Assembly (NCBI RefSeq): GCF_921293095.1
Contig: NC_060247.1
Coordinates: forward strand, 49,387,111 to 49,451,110
DNA: 64,000 nucleotides
DNA from: Ischnura elegans
Taxonomy: Eukaryota > Arthropoda > Insecta > Odonata > Coenagrionidae
Direction of reading: 5' to 3'
Positions 1 through 12,700 of the stretch are shown piece after piece. Position 1 is the first letter of the stretch, and each line of letters begins with the position of its first letter. A model generated the notes under the pieces. It was given only the letters and a program-made list of their open reading frames with translations, made no database searches and was not told the origin of the DNA. Both the position numbers and the translations under genes were made by a program.

Positions 1-1825
1 AAAAATGGCCAAGTTATTCAAGAATGATACATATTTACACTACAGAAGTCTTAATCATAACAGGAGTCACAACTGTATTCTGAAAATAGAAAGTAAAATT
101 ATCCCCACGTATGACCAGTTACCAGGTAAGGTTATAAAAAAAGTTGAAAGATATAATATTCACTTAATCCAGCTGTCCAAAGGCAAAGCATGAAATGAAT
201 ATAGCAGATAGATAAATGCAATGAAACCTGGCTGCGCTTAATATGACGCATACCTCCTGCTCGTCCGGTATTTTTATGGTGACGGATAACTCAAACCCTT
301 TAAACTTCTGCTATCGTCTTGAACTTTTCAGGGTATAAAAAATTGAGAATTGTCAACATTTGCCTGTACATTAAATTTGATGGTTTTCTCTTTATATTAC
401 TTTCTCAGCTGTATATGTTTTCATTTTTGAGGTAAAATAAAATGTTGAACAGGGTCTACTCAGCTTACGCCGAAACCTTCAAGATGATAGCATAAATTTT
501 ACACGTGTAATCCGAACGACCAGTCGGGCAGGAGATATGCGCTTAAGCACTACCAAACATGATAGTATTCATTGATATACCACCAGTAGGTCACCCGGCG
601 TTGCTCGGGAAGCATAGTGCCAAAAGAAGTAGGAAACTAAGAACTTGAAATTCATAGTAGGATTTCTAGGCAAAAGGACAAAGCAGGTACGGTGACGGTA
701 TATATGATAACCACCACTCCTTCCCCCCTAAATGTATTCCACAGTTTACTCAAAATTGAAATAAAACCCCGAGCGCAAGACATTGAATGGCAAGATATGG
801 GAAAAACGACCACGCACGAGATCAGTTTTTACTCCACTCCGTTACGTGATTCCGTACGTGCGAAGACCAAAATAGACATGCAAAAAGGTTAGCACCGAGA
901 CAATTAATACATAGTTAAGTATAGTATCCTTGGAACTTTCCCTTGGATAATGTCCAGTGGTGTGCCTACCAGGCAGGATGTACAACCGCAGAAGTTGTAT
1001 GACATCCCTTAACAAACGGTAATGAGAAAACGACGCACGCGTCTGACGCAAGCGAAAGTAACATTATGGGGTTCGATAGCATGAGATGCACCTATGTACT
1101 AACTTTGGTCAAAATCCGTGCAGACGTATGGATACGCATACAGGACAGACGTGCAGACACCCTCTTTTTACATATAGATATTCGTGTCCTGCTTTGCCTC
1201 AGGGTAGCTGGTTAACATGCCATTTGAATTATTTTTTTAAACTGTGGCATGTGACATTTTGATACACCATAACAAAGAACAGGCAATAAAGGGAAACAAA
1301 ATGATCAACATGGATACAGATTAAACTGGGACGTTCAATTGGTTAAACATGAAAGAACTTGGACTCGTGAAAGCAGGCCGTCCGAAAAATGACAGCATTC
1401 CAAAGGTGTTTGGTTTGAATTGAAAGATGCGAATTAACTATTTAAAAACCGTTCGCACTGGGACCGGAAAGCATTAGGGCAAACATTTTCAAAACAAAGA
1501 ATTAAAGAACAAACTTGTTTTTCCCCACAAAGCCTCAGTTCTTCTTCGTGCACCGGAGGCTTCTCAGCAGTTAGTTCAGCTGCTAGCCTTTAGGTACGGG
1601 GTGAGACGCACGGGCTATGCAAATATCGCAAGGTGATACGTCGTTTAAACAAACGGCACACACAGAAATATCCTATAATAGACTGGTTCAAAATAACATC
1701 TCTCAAGTGAGTGATATCCAAAAAGAAATTCGACGAGGCTATTACCAACACGGTACCACGTTTATAATTGAACTTGATCAGAGACATCGTAGTTAAAAGA
1801 GACGGCAGTTGGTCTACGTGCTAAA
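1..1825. other. No supportable feature
   Basis: AT-rich sequence with scattered short ORFs (under 70 codons) and no recognisable domain, repeat family or splice-framed exon. Confidence 0.4.
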
Positions 1826-2342
1826 ATGGGATCGCACATACACTACGTTGGCAACCTGAATTTAAACTCATCAATAATTGAAGCTATAAATTCCAAAGCT
1901 CCCATAAGTCCACCTGACAGGTATTGTACAGTTGGCGAGTATATTTTTGGGGCTCCTGGAGCTGTTGCTTCGATATTATTCCACGAATGGATGCAACTTA
2001 TAGAAATGCATTTATCCATGGGGAAAAGTCGAATTGATTGCTGTGGTAGATTTAAAAAAAAATACAGAATTGACTTGTGCTCTCATGAAATACACGCCTT
2101 CATTCGAAAAAATATTTTTGAGTTGTAAGTTTCATTTGTTGAGGCAACGTTACGTGCCGAAGAGGGTAACACAAATTGGGAAAATACTACGGAAGAAAAG
2201 AGGTATAAAAAACCTAAAAAGGTTAAGTATGAGAGCCACTTGGTTGGACCTCCGCAAAGCGGAGAGAAAAATCAAACTTTGTGATTTGATTGCCAATAAA
2301 ATTTTCACTGCGATTGATAATAGCGCGATGCCAAGTCAATAA
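1826..2342 (+). pseudogene. Unrecognised broken ORF pair across a poly-A slip site
   Basis: A 100-codon ORF (1826-2128, MGSHIHYVGNLNLNSSIIEA...) overlaps a second frame that continues to 2342 (...KYTPSFEKIFLSCKFHLLRQ... ending NSAMPSQ). The switch falls at an A9 run near 2050-2058, so one ancestral frame may have been broken by homopolymer slippage. The second half is Lys/Arg-rich. I do not recognise the protein; transposon origin is possible. Confidence 0.25.
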
Positions 2343-2402
2343 ATGAAGACGAGAAGGGGCAGCGTAAAAGTTACTTATTGAAGAAGGTGAGCAGTTAGGC
2401 TT

Positions 2403-2502
2403 TGCGCCGATCCAAAAATGAAGGTTTACATGATTTTGATTTGCCGTGAAAAAAATTGCCCTTGACCGGGAATCGAACCACGGACCTTTGGCTTTGCGTA
2501 GA
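2403..2502 (-). repeat. tRNA-derived SINE, family 1 copy (minus)
   Basis: Read on minus, GTCCGTGGTTCGATTCCCGG is a B-box (RNA polymerase III) block followed by a body TTTTTTTCACGGCAAAT...CATGTAAA, the same body as the copies at 2.75 and 3.27 kb. Confidence 0.68.
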
Positions 2503-2503
2503 G

Positions 2504-2732
2504 CAGTGGCGTGGAGAGGGGGGTTTGGGGAATAAACCCCTCCCTCCAGAACTCCGAGAAATTTCAAAATTCAATCCGATTTTACGAAATTGGATTCATA
2601 TTTCTCATAGCATAGTGCAAGGATTAATAAAAAATCCCTCAGAAAGCCGTAAAACCTCCTGTATTCCACAGCCCCCATTCTTAGTTGCTCCTAAAAACCC
2701 CCTAGCCTTAATTCCTAGCTGCGCTATACGGG
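2504..2732. mobile_element. MITE-like repeat inserted between two SINE heads
   Basis: It opens CAGTGGCGTGGAGAGGGGGG with a GGGTTTGGGGAATAAACCCC foldback, and closes near CCTAGCTGCGCTATACGG. The family resemblance is to the other 'CAGTGGCG' repeats. Opposite-orientation copies of one SINE family flank it. Exact ends are uncertain. Confidence 0.42.
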
Positions 2733-2747
2733 TTCCTGAATTCCCAT

Positions 2748-2872
2748 GGCACGAGGCTCATGATCCGCGGTTCGATTCCCGGTCCAGGGAAATTTTCGCT
2801 CGCGGTAATTCATGTAAATGTCACTGCAGTTCGCACGACAGACTCGAAATATTACATACAAATAAAGAGGCC
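2748..2872 (+). repeat. tRNA-derived SINE, family 1 copy (plus)
   Basis: CGCGGTTCGATTCCCGGTCC is a canonical B box, followed by GGGAAATTTTCGCTCGCGGT and AATTCATGTAAATGTCACTG, then CAGACTCGAAATATTACATA. It shares its body with the copies at 2403 and 3270. Confidence 0.72.
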
Positions 2873-3269
2873 GTGCATAAACAACAACACATGATGAAAT
2901 CTTCAGAAATCGTCAGCACCGTGATGAAACTCGGGTTGTGATATCGATTGCTGGGTAACCATCCATACTGATTGATTACAACCGATAGATAGATATATAG
3001 ATAGAAAGATGCCTGTATTCGGGCGAGGTTGAGGCTAAAACGTCTCCTCTCTCACCTAGCCCCTCGTTAGCGTCATTCAATACATATGAAGAAGGATAAA
3101 TAGACATTTACAATAAAAATATATGTACAATTACAATATTCAATATTAGTGAAATGTCAAACTAGATAAACGAGATATTAAGGATGAAAGGTTAAAATTT
3201 CACTTACATACGTAACAATTTTGTGAAAAAGATTTCTTCCAGGTTTCATAATTCCTATGGTAATTGTAC

Positions 3270-3385
3270 CGATGCTCATGTTTCGTGGTTCGATTCCCGG
3301 TCCGAGAGTATTTTTTTCCATGAAAATTCATGTAAATTTCACCGCCGTTCACGAGGCAGGCTCGAAATACTAAACAGATATGAAG
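3270..3385 (+). repeat. tRNA-derived SINE, family 1 copy (plus)
   Basis: It contains GTGGTTCGATTCCCGGTCCG (B box), then AATTCATGTAAATTTCACCG and AGGCTCGAAATACTAAACAG. It is the third copy of the family within 1 kb. Confidence 0.72.
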
Positions 3386-3619
3386 GGTTAAAATGACTGT
3401 AACCTATTGCACAGAAAATCACAGAAGAATCCATGTGTAAGCTTCAACAAATCAACCGGAAACAAATCCTTAAGCTTTTACTGGCTTCAAATACTCGACT
3501 GCGCAAAACCCGAAAGTATTAACTGGCTAGTATAAATAAACGAATAATACCTCAAAGATATTCCTAGCTCTCTATCTTGACTTATTCGTCCGAATTAAAT
3601 CCCAAAGCATTAACTGGCT

Positions 3620-3935
3620 TCAAATAGAGACTCACCGCGTCCAATGTCAACGACGCCGCGGGAGAGGAGTCGGCATTCGGCGGAAAAAGACTTGCAGTCG
3701 GTGCAGTGGAGGGAAGGCACTAGGCAGATTGGCACTTCCTTCCTTTATCCGAGACTATCTAAGCGTGGCACCACGCTGCTCACTATTCGTCGGCTCAAGG
3801 CGACGTTCTCGAGAACGCTTACCACCAAAACGCGATTACGTGAGACTCGCGAAGAGTCACGTTTTGATTACTCACGACAGCGAGGAAAAACCACAACAGA
3901 AGCGTCGGATTCCACATTAAGTACAGGTTTACTCT
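3620..3935. other. GC-rich block, unidentified
   Basis: A CpG-rich block begins near CCGCGTCCAATGTCAACGAC. It contains an inverted pair around 3833-3868 (AAAACGCGATTACGTGA with TCACGTTTTGATTACTC as a loose match). The 135-codon ORF here is Arg/Ser/Thr-rich and unrecognised. Confidence 0.22.
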
Positions 3936-5639
3936 ATCTCCTGCCTCCCACACCAATACGAAATTTGTTTGTTGAAAGTTGGCAATGTCAAATATTAAAC
4001 ATGTATCCAAATTCCTCCAAAACCGTGGTCCAAACCAAGGAGACTGTATAGAGGAGGCCCAATTCCATCCTATAGAAGGCTGATTTATGATGCCACTTCG
4101 GTCGCATTTTACTCGGTTTTCAAAAATGTCCGTAGCGCGGCGATGAGTGCAATGCGATCCACTTTTTTTCAAATATTTTTCGGTAAAATGCTCGTAATTT
4201 CGAGGAATAGCACTGAAAATTTAGGAATTTCATAGGTCACATCATCAGGAATATAAATTTCGGTTAGGACCCCTAGTTTTACCTTATTTCCTCGTGAAAT
4301 TCGGATCACTTTATCCGTCAGCGACGCAAGTGACGGATTTCGTAAACCCATTTAAATACGCGGTCGGTGAAAACGCATTTAGAGGCCGACTTGAGGATCC
4401 TCTTTTGTAATACTCGTGGTCCAAGCCATTGGCCCACACGAGGCTTGGCAGAAGTCCGTAGGACAAATAAAAATATGCCAAACAAAAGATATCTTGACCA
4501 TGACGGGGTGAATATTTTGCAAGCAATACTCGACGTCATCTGAGAAACAGCTTTACAGAATTACCTATGGATTTATCCAGAGAAAAGGCGCTGATTGAAA
4601 GTGAAAAATGATACGAAGTAGTTACGTATGGTAAAGGGTTAGTGAGGCAACGCATGGAAAACGTTTCCGTAATCTTAATGGGCATTCGGGTTTTAACACG
4701 GATTTTTCAGAGGAAAAAGTACATTGAAATTATCGAAGTCGATGCGAAGATATTTACTGTTAGGGCATAAATGCGAGATATATACAATAAGGAAAGCGGA
4801 AAGAACGATGGTAGAGGCGATGGAAATGAGGGCATGGACGAAAACAATAGCAACCAGCTGAGAAGAACGAAAAAGTAGGAAAAGACATAAAAACATATGA
4901 CATGTCACAAAAGCCAGAACTAGCCTTAAAGATAGAACTATAATAGATTAAGGATCGTGAAGGGGACTTAGTATTACTTAACCCTTAGAGCGCCCTAAGG
5001 GGTATAATAGGGGTACCGCAAACCTCACTGAGTATCGAAAATGAAAAAAAAACGATGACAGATATGCGAAAAATTAACACGAAATTATCAAGAGAGAATA
5101 CACAATGGTCGCTCAATTGTGAACCCTATTCTGGAAACGGAGAGTCCGATGCAATCATTCAATATCACCATACAATTACATCCAAAGCATATCTTCTATA
5201 TTATTTCTACTGTATAGATACCTTTTTCTCAAATTATACGCAACCAAACTCTACAAATGAAGTACCAAAATGCACAGAATTTATCAGAGAACATGCGACG
5301 GCATATCTTACTTCCTAAACATTGCTATTGTTTCCTAAAATTGGTTATTAAATAATAAAAAAAACTGTAAATATCCCTGACGTTAACGGCGCACAAACTG
5401 ATACATTTGTTCAGTTGCAACAATATCTCGCATTCTTTAAATAACTTTTATCAAAATGCGGCTGATTCCACATTCAAGTCTCCTGTTGATACGTAAGTAT
5501 GAGTCATCATGTGTGTTTAACAGAGGATAGTGTAATTACTTCCAATGTTATGTTTAAAGAGGTCCTCTGACCTCAATTTGTACATGAACATTCCAATTAA
5601 ATTTGTACATAAGACCCTGCCTTTTTTTTCTACATTTTA

Positions 5640-6460
5640 AAATTAGAAACGCGCCTATCCCTCTGTGGACCTGCATTGAAAAGAGCGGGGGAAGCCCGCT
5701 GGGAGCGGGCGCAGCACGCTCGTCATCCAATATCACCATCCAATTAATATAATTCAATATACATTTAACACCCAATAAAACAATTTGACCCGAAACATAA
5801 TTAACTCTGAGCAAAACCCCGCAGCTATCATCGCGAAAAGCACGGAACCAACAATTTTGGTGGCGCACTTCAAAAACAGTATCCCATCCACGGCGTTCGT
5901 TTCAGTTTCCCACGTAGCGGCGCTGTTGGTAATTGATGGCGAAAGAAAATTTTCTTTGATTATGAGAATAGATGGAATTTTTGAGCTACAAAAAGAAATT
6001 GGACCTCTAAGACCAGTATATACTCACAGATATATGTGTAATACTGACCCGCCTCGAAGAAAAGAGCGCTTTGGCGGCTTAGGGAGCAGAGGGCTCCTCT
6101 CCGAAATCGAATCCATGGCCAACTATGTCCGCACCACAGACACTGGTAACGATCCTGGACCACTCCCACGCGACAATGAAGGTTGTGGATATGTACGCAG
6201 TGCGAGAATGGTCGAGATGTACTTCTAGGGAAAAAACCTTTTTCCAACAGTTTCGGGGAATAAAGTCGAAAGAGATAATCGCATATACTGAGTCGTCGTG
6301 AGCAGAGCGAAGGAAGCCGCATAATAGTGAAGGATGAAAGGGACCGAGCGCAGGAAGTGGGAGGGGGAAGCAAAGCACACGAAAACAACAACGGTCAGAC
6401 GAAAATGAGACCGAACTCAGTGCAGCGCGGAAGATCATCCCCAAAAATAGGGAAGAGGGT
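5640..6460. other. Relatively GC-rich segment with long overlapping ORFs, unidentified
   Basis: The plus strand carries a 147-codon ORF (5785-6228) and the minus strand 143- and 136-codon ORFs over the same bases. None has recognisable domains, and mutual overlap suggests composition rather than coding. The segment ends in a purine-rich run (6300-6465). Confidence 0.25.
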
Positions 6461-6465
6461 AATAA

Positions 6466-8568
6466 TAAAAGGCAATTTGTACTTTTCACACTGGTTTGAT
6501 ACTCGGCACCTGTTTCGACGTATTCTACGCATTATGAAGCAAAAGAGGCAGTTGTGATACACATCTTTGTTGTGAGACCGCCTGTTGTCGAGTTGAGACC
6601 GGTTGCCGAGTTACCTACGATCGAAACCAAGTTGGCAAGTATTAGACCAGGGTGGAAACTACAAAGTACCTTTTATTATTACTAACATAAGCATAACTTC
6701 CACAAAGTGAATTCACTTACTATCAACTACAATAGAGAAGAGGGTATTGTAATTTTACTCTACTTAAGTTAAAGCCACATCTTTGTCAACCACCAATGAC
6801 GAAAGATCTTATTTCGAGGAACAGATATATCGTAAGTCATTAGAGAGGAATTTCAATTCTAGCTGAATTTAAGGGTGGCATACGGACTATTAATAAAACA
6901 GTATTTGCCTTATTTAAAGAGGCATACGAATAGATCCGATTAATAGGTGACTTAATTCAAGACGCGTCTCACTTGCTCTCCTGGTAATAAGCCTCTTAGC
7001 ACCTCCATTTTAGAATATTCCTCCATTCCTAGCAGCGGCTTGAGTTCGGGAAGACATTGCTTGTCAGCATAACGCCCAGATTTGAATAAGCCGTTAGGTT
7101 AACGATCAATGCTGCCTTAATCTTCATAAATTAGATCAATTAATCATGACTCCGCATAACAAAGTCATTTATTTTCGGGACTTATTTGCATTATGTATTC
7201 AATGATCAATTTCCAGGTGCATGCAAACATAAATTCTTACCGTACACAATCAATACAAAGATATTGCATCTATTAAGACAAATACTGATATTTTTCCGTG
7301 AAAAATATCTCATTAAATAATAATCATATAATTATATTACATCAAAACACAAACGACAACGTATTACTCACAAAACAGTTTGGCCTCCCTAACATTAAGT
7401 ATGAGAACCCCATAAAAAGAAGCTGATTCATAGCTAGCTAAATGAAAAGTTGATCGCACAATAATTGCTATAAAATTACAGCTGTCTCATACCATTTTCA
7501 ATCCATACAGCCTAGAGAAAGAAAATGGAAATTTGCGGCGAAACAGGCCGTTGAGAAAACAACAATAATGGAATGCAACACGTGGATGAGTACGTCTTCG
7601 CACGATTCCTTGGGTCGATATCAGTGAAAATTCCCACAATCCTATTTGAAGCATTGAAAAACCGAATACATATGTCAAAAATATTTTACTATCTGTCGGG
7701 ACACTTCGCCGGGCCAAGAGTTTTCAATTATTCTTCCAATAAAGAGTAGACTGCCGAGGGCAAGAGCAAAATTCAAACTTAACCATTTCATTATATCTCC
7801 AACGACTGTAATCATTAAAGAACTCATCTCATAGAGTCAGTTAGGTCCTTTGGCCCTATGCATTTTTAAAGTAGTAATATATTTCGAAGACTCTTTGCAA
7901 CTACTACATGCCCACGGCATTTACCTAGCAGGAAATATTAATGTTCCACACTGTGAGAATTTACTTTACACTAATTAGGAGCCCACAAATGTGAAATCTT
8001 GGAAAATGACAATGGCTTTTTCCTGATAAAATTCTAAGTTATGACGTATATTATGCATACTTCCGGACTCAAGTATTGAAAAAAAAACTATAGTGATTTC
8101 CATTAGAAATTGGATAAAAATCTTTAACGCGTCACATTTTTCCGGAAAAATACTGCAACAACCACATTTCCTCTTTAGCACAGTAGAGTACAAATATGTA
8201 CCAATTAATACAAATTAAAAATTAATACAAGTCAAATATGCAGATTATATCATTAAAAGGAGAAATGTTAGTCCGGAATGCGGAGTATAAGCATGAATAA
8301 CAAATTTTTAAGCCGCCTTACATCATTCCGTAATCTAAGCACACACCGCAAGTAATATGAAAGGGTCACAAGGCGCACAAGACATATTTTGGTCTCTCTA
8401 TTTAATTCAAATTTCTTGCCTCAGTAGGTTATTCTATTTTCAATAAAATTGCGTACAACTCTATATTTACCGTCATCACAGATTTCTGACAAAAGGACAG
8501 CCATCAAATTTCGTTTTTTCTCAGTTTTAGGCTCATGGAAATAGGTTTACAAATAATGGGTATTATCC
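6466..8568. other. No supportable feature
   Basis: AT-rich, chance ORFs only (the longest about 76 codons, 7487-7717 minus, unrecognised). Confidence 0.4.
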
Positions 8569-9385
8569 TTTCATCATCATCATCACTAGTCAACAATCCT
8601 AGGATTGGTTTGACGCAACTCTCCACTCAGTTCTCCTATCAGCTAATCTTTTGACACCTACGTATTTATTCTCTTTCACATCCTTCTTTACTTGTTCCAT
8701 GTATTTTGTTCGGGGTCTTCTTTTTCCGTTCTTTTCATCCACTTGTCCCTTGAAGATTGTCTTCATCAGGCCATCATGTGTTAAGATGCGGCCTACAAGG
8801 TTGTTCCGTCTTCTTTTTAAGGTTTTCACGAGGCTTCTCTTCTCTCCTACTTTCTTAGGACTTCGTCATTACTAACTCGGTCGATCCATTTGATCCTCAT
8901 CATTCTTCTGAAGCACCACATTTCGAAGGCCTCTATCCTTGCCTTCTCCGCTACTGTCATTGCCCATACCTCACTTCCATATTGGAGCATACTCCAAATG
9001 TAGGTTCTTATAAATTGTTTCCTTACTTCCATATTTAAGTTTCCCGCTGTAAGCAGGTCTCTCTTTTGGTGGAATACTCTCTTCGCTTGGGCTATTCTGC
9101 TAATAATTTATTTCCTACTTCACCAGTGCTTGCTTCCCTATTTTAATGTTAGTCTTGACTTCTTCTCTTCTACTGCATACTAATATCTTGGTTTTCTTTG
9201 TGTTTATTTTCAGTTGATATTTACCCATAACCTCAGCCATATTAAACAAAATATTTTTCAAATCCTCCTCTGTTTCTGCTATGACGGCTACGTCATCGGA
9301 AAATCTTACCATGCTATTTTTTTCTCCATGGTTATTCAATCCCGAAGCCTTTTCTTCGATTTTATTAATTGCTTTCTCGATGTAG
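8569..9385 (-). mobile_element. RTE-like non-LTR retrotransposon, 5'-truncated copy A
   Basis: Minus-strand reading gives the end of a reverse transcriptase and its C-terminal tail: RFSDDVAVIAETEEDL (the FADD catalytic box with Ala changed to Ser), KINTKKTKILVCS, then after a frame break KQFIRTYIWSMLQYGSE, KWIDRVSNDEVLR, GLMKTIFKGQV and the final RRTEWRVASNQS. The 3' end terminates in a (GAT)n run at 8569-8583, as RTE-clade LINEs commonly do. The 5' end is cut within the 'YIEKAIN' codons at a small foldback (9369-9400). Stops and frameshifts show it is dead. Confidence 0.88.
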
Positions 9386-9400
9386 ACATCGAGAAAGCAA
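9369..9400. repeat. 15-bp perfect hairpin at the RTE copy A 5' junction
   Basis: TTGCTTTCTCGATGT (9369-9383), two-base loop AG, then ACATCGAGAAAGCAA (9386-9400). The left arm is RTE coding sequence for YIEKA; the right arm is its inverted copy, after which the RTE similarity ends. Confidence 0.8.
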
Positions 9401-9607
9401 CGACGTTTAAATCGAAAATTGTTCAGAGAATACAGAATAGGCGCCCACGATGCGCTACGTAAGAATTTGCGTTGGCGAGGTGCGTTTGGATGAATTAACT
9501 ACGATCATATGACATTCCTCGAAAAGATAACGGGGTGAGTACACATAACTGGATTACGACAAGGATATAGTCTGAGGTTTCAGGCGAGATGGAGTGGAAA
9601 CGTGACA

Positions 9608-9700
9608 TAATGAAAATGAAAAAGCAGGAGCAATTTCCACAATTTTACAAATAAATTGTGTAAAATTGTGGAAATTGCTCCTGCTTTTTCATTTTCATTA
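9608..9700. repeat. Perfect 42-bp inverted repeat with 9-nt loop
   Basis: Left arm 9608-9649 and right arm 9659-9700 are exact reverse complements (TAATGAAAATGAAAAAGCAG... and the complement ending ...TTTTTCATTTTCATTA). The loop is AATAAATTG. There is no arm divergence at all, unlike the other foldbacks in the window. Transcription would give a 42-bp RNA hairpin. Confidence 0.9.
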
Positions 9701-9701
9701 C

Positions 9702-12700
9702 GACAAGGAATTGGAGAGCTGAGCATGCATTTGACGAGCGGGGCGCAAATAATGCCCAAGATGTGATGACATACCAAAGCATGCCTAGCAAGAAAATCTG
9801 ATCTACACAAAGCTAAAAATGATAATTACTAATGAAGCTATTTAAATTACACCCACTACAAGGAGTGCTCCATGCAAGTGACATAATCGAATTGTAACAG
9901 TTTCAACTGAATTTACACTAAAATGCATTTAGATAAATTCAATTTCTGGCCATTTTATTATGTCTCTCATTATTGTGGTACGCATACCAATTCCATTCTG
10001 GGTTTTTGTATAGATTTTATAATACATTTTGCAGAGATTTCAATAGTGAAGTTAGTAATATGTTACTAATAGGATCATATTCTTTGACAGCACCTCGATG
10101 AAACATTTGGAAACGTAGAAGAAAAGTTGATTCACCGTTTGCAAACGTCCAACACGGTATGGCGTCATCAACAGTGAAACCATGAATAGCTTCAGAATAG
10201 AATTTATTCGTGTGATCGCTATAACTCATGCAAAATTTCAAAAATGTCAAGTCGGTCGTGGATCGACACTTCAAGTGACCATTGCTCCCACATCATCGAG
10301 CCCATCATAATCAACAAAAGAGACCAAACCCAAAAGTTAAGCCGGGAGAATTCCACTCAGGATAAAGCGCCCTCAGCGGAGAAAGTGTAAATACAAAGCC
10401 GATTTACGAAACCACTGACGCGGAACGTTGCGATAAAACCAGGAAAAACCAGAAAAACTCGGATAATATATAATCTGCAAGCCTTAAAATGCAGCGGAAT
10501 ACAACAGCGATGGAGAACTTGATCAATAATTTACCACGTATCACACACTTTCAAGCAGTATTAAAGCTAATCCGAACGTGATTCCATGACCATCATTATT
10601 ATCCTGATGCAACATGCACTTCAAATTTTCAACAATGTGAATTCATCAGTACTTGATACACCACACTTTAAATGAGGAACTTCCATAAAAATGTCATAAA
10701 TAATATGTACTTTAGTACGCAAACAAAAGTTAGACTCTTCTATGGTCACCCTGGAATTAAATAGTACCACGTCATTGATGTTTACAATTAGCCAATTAGA
10801 AAATTATATAAATATATCCAAATATAAGCTACAGATGTATTCCTTTGAGGCGCATTAACGTAGGCTTGTTGAAAATTATATTGTCTTACCATTCAGCATT
10901 CTTGATCCATTGCAGCCGTATTATATTTTACAATTTGAATAGAGAAACGACTTAGTTGTCCACGATTCAACTGTCTCGGGTACATAAATACGTCTTGAAG
11001 CTATATCCGTCACTTCCGAATAAAAAAATGAAGAAGTTGAGCACGCTAAGCCTTCAAACTTTTGGTGTTTGGTTTTTTAATCAATTTGGATCATATAAAA
11101 AAATAATTTTTGCACAATAATGCATCTAAAAGTTAGTTTTATTTAGTAACATATTTATAAGAATTCACTTTAGAAAAATGAAGGTACTTTTGAAACTCAA
11201 TTTAGTAAAAGTAGAGAAATCAACTCGCAAAAGTTATGCAAAACTTTCCAAAACCATTAGATATTGAGATAAACGAAAAATAATCACTGTTTCATTGACT
11301 TCTCTCAAGGTTTAAATGACGAATCGGTTAACTTTAACAAATGAATATAGAAAATTCGGGTAGGGGAAAAGATCTTCTCCGAAACCTGGGAGTAATTATT
11401 GCCGTAATATCTGTGAAATGAACTAATACGCTCGATCCTGGAATGCGAGTCGTAAGCAGAAGCGCCGAAAGGCTGATTAGATTGTAGCTCGGGCAGTGAG
11501 AGAACAGACCTACCTCAAAAACAGATGAGGAAAGCAGAAATTTATCTCCAAGAAATGAAATTATCACCTCTCAAACCGTTTAACGGGAGGTAAAATGATG
11601 AGACGCCGACGAAAAAATGTTTCACCCTACGGCAAAGTTACAAATAGAGCTTGCATCCACACCTCAAATCGTTGAATAGCTCAGTTCGATGGGAAAGCCA
11701 GGGCGCATCCTCGAGCCATTCATACATCCATAAATAAATTAAATCAAATAAGTATGAGAAATTGCAGCTTCAACTTTAAAAAACATAAGTGTCGCCGAAA
11801 CTGAGGAAAAAATCTACCCTCACATCGAGTGAGTCTAAGAAAGGCACTATTTCAAGCGTCAATGGGAGTCAATAGAAGAATTTATACAACGAACGCAGAA
11901 ATTCGTCGAGAAAAAATCATTTGACTCGATCAAAATTCGAAATTCGATCTCGCGATTGCCCGTACAAACATGAAGTAGTTAAGTTAAATAATGGAAGAAT
12001 CCCTTGTGACCTAATGTAAGTGAAGAGAACAGAATAACATTCATGACTGATACTATTAAAATGACTTATACCTTTAGAAATAATAATGATCCCGATTCTC
12101 CCAAATTTCAAAACAAAAAAAGAGAAATCCACTACTAAACACCGAGATATTCCACAAACATTTCTCTATTCCCCGCCCGGTTTCAAAACATACGCAATAT
12201 TATCAAAGAGACCACCAAATGTTTTTTTTTATATAAAAGTCAAAACACGAGAATGGAAAATGAAATATTTCGCATCTTAAGCCGACACTCGTGGAATATA
12301 TTCAATACTAGCGTACAAGTGAGTCCGAATGTGAGGAAAATGCTTATTCGACATGGTGCCCCTGCAAAGTTTTTGTTTTAATTAAAATTCAATAAAAATA
12401 TAACAAAGAAGGCACACGGGAAAATCCAAATATATTTCATGGAAAACTTGTAACCACAATAGATGTTAAAATGAAGAAGTTATACACGGGAAAATTGATT
12501 ACACCTGATAGCTGACAAACTTACACTGATCGTATTCATTTGTGAAATTTTAATCCTTTTTTCAACTTAAACTGAATCAAAAAGCACCAAGGACCTCTTG
12601 AGTATAAATCATGACTAATTTCTGATTTAAAACTGATTCTAAGCTGGAAATTTTGCCACCTGGGTCCAACATGTAGCATTCAATTCTCCAACTTCACGTA

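Noticed and set aside
5785-6228. 147-codon plus-strand ORF as a gene
   Set aside because: No recognisable domain, mutually overlapping long antisense ORFs, and a GC-rich segment; composition explains the openness.
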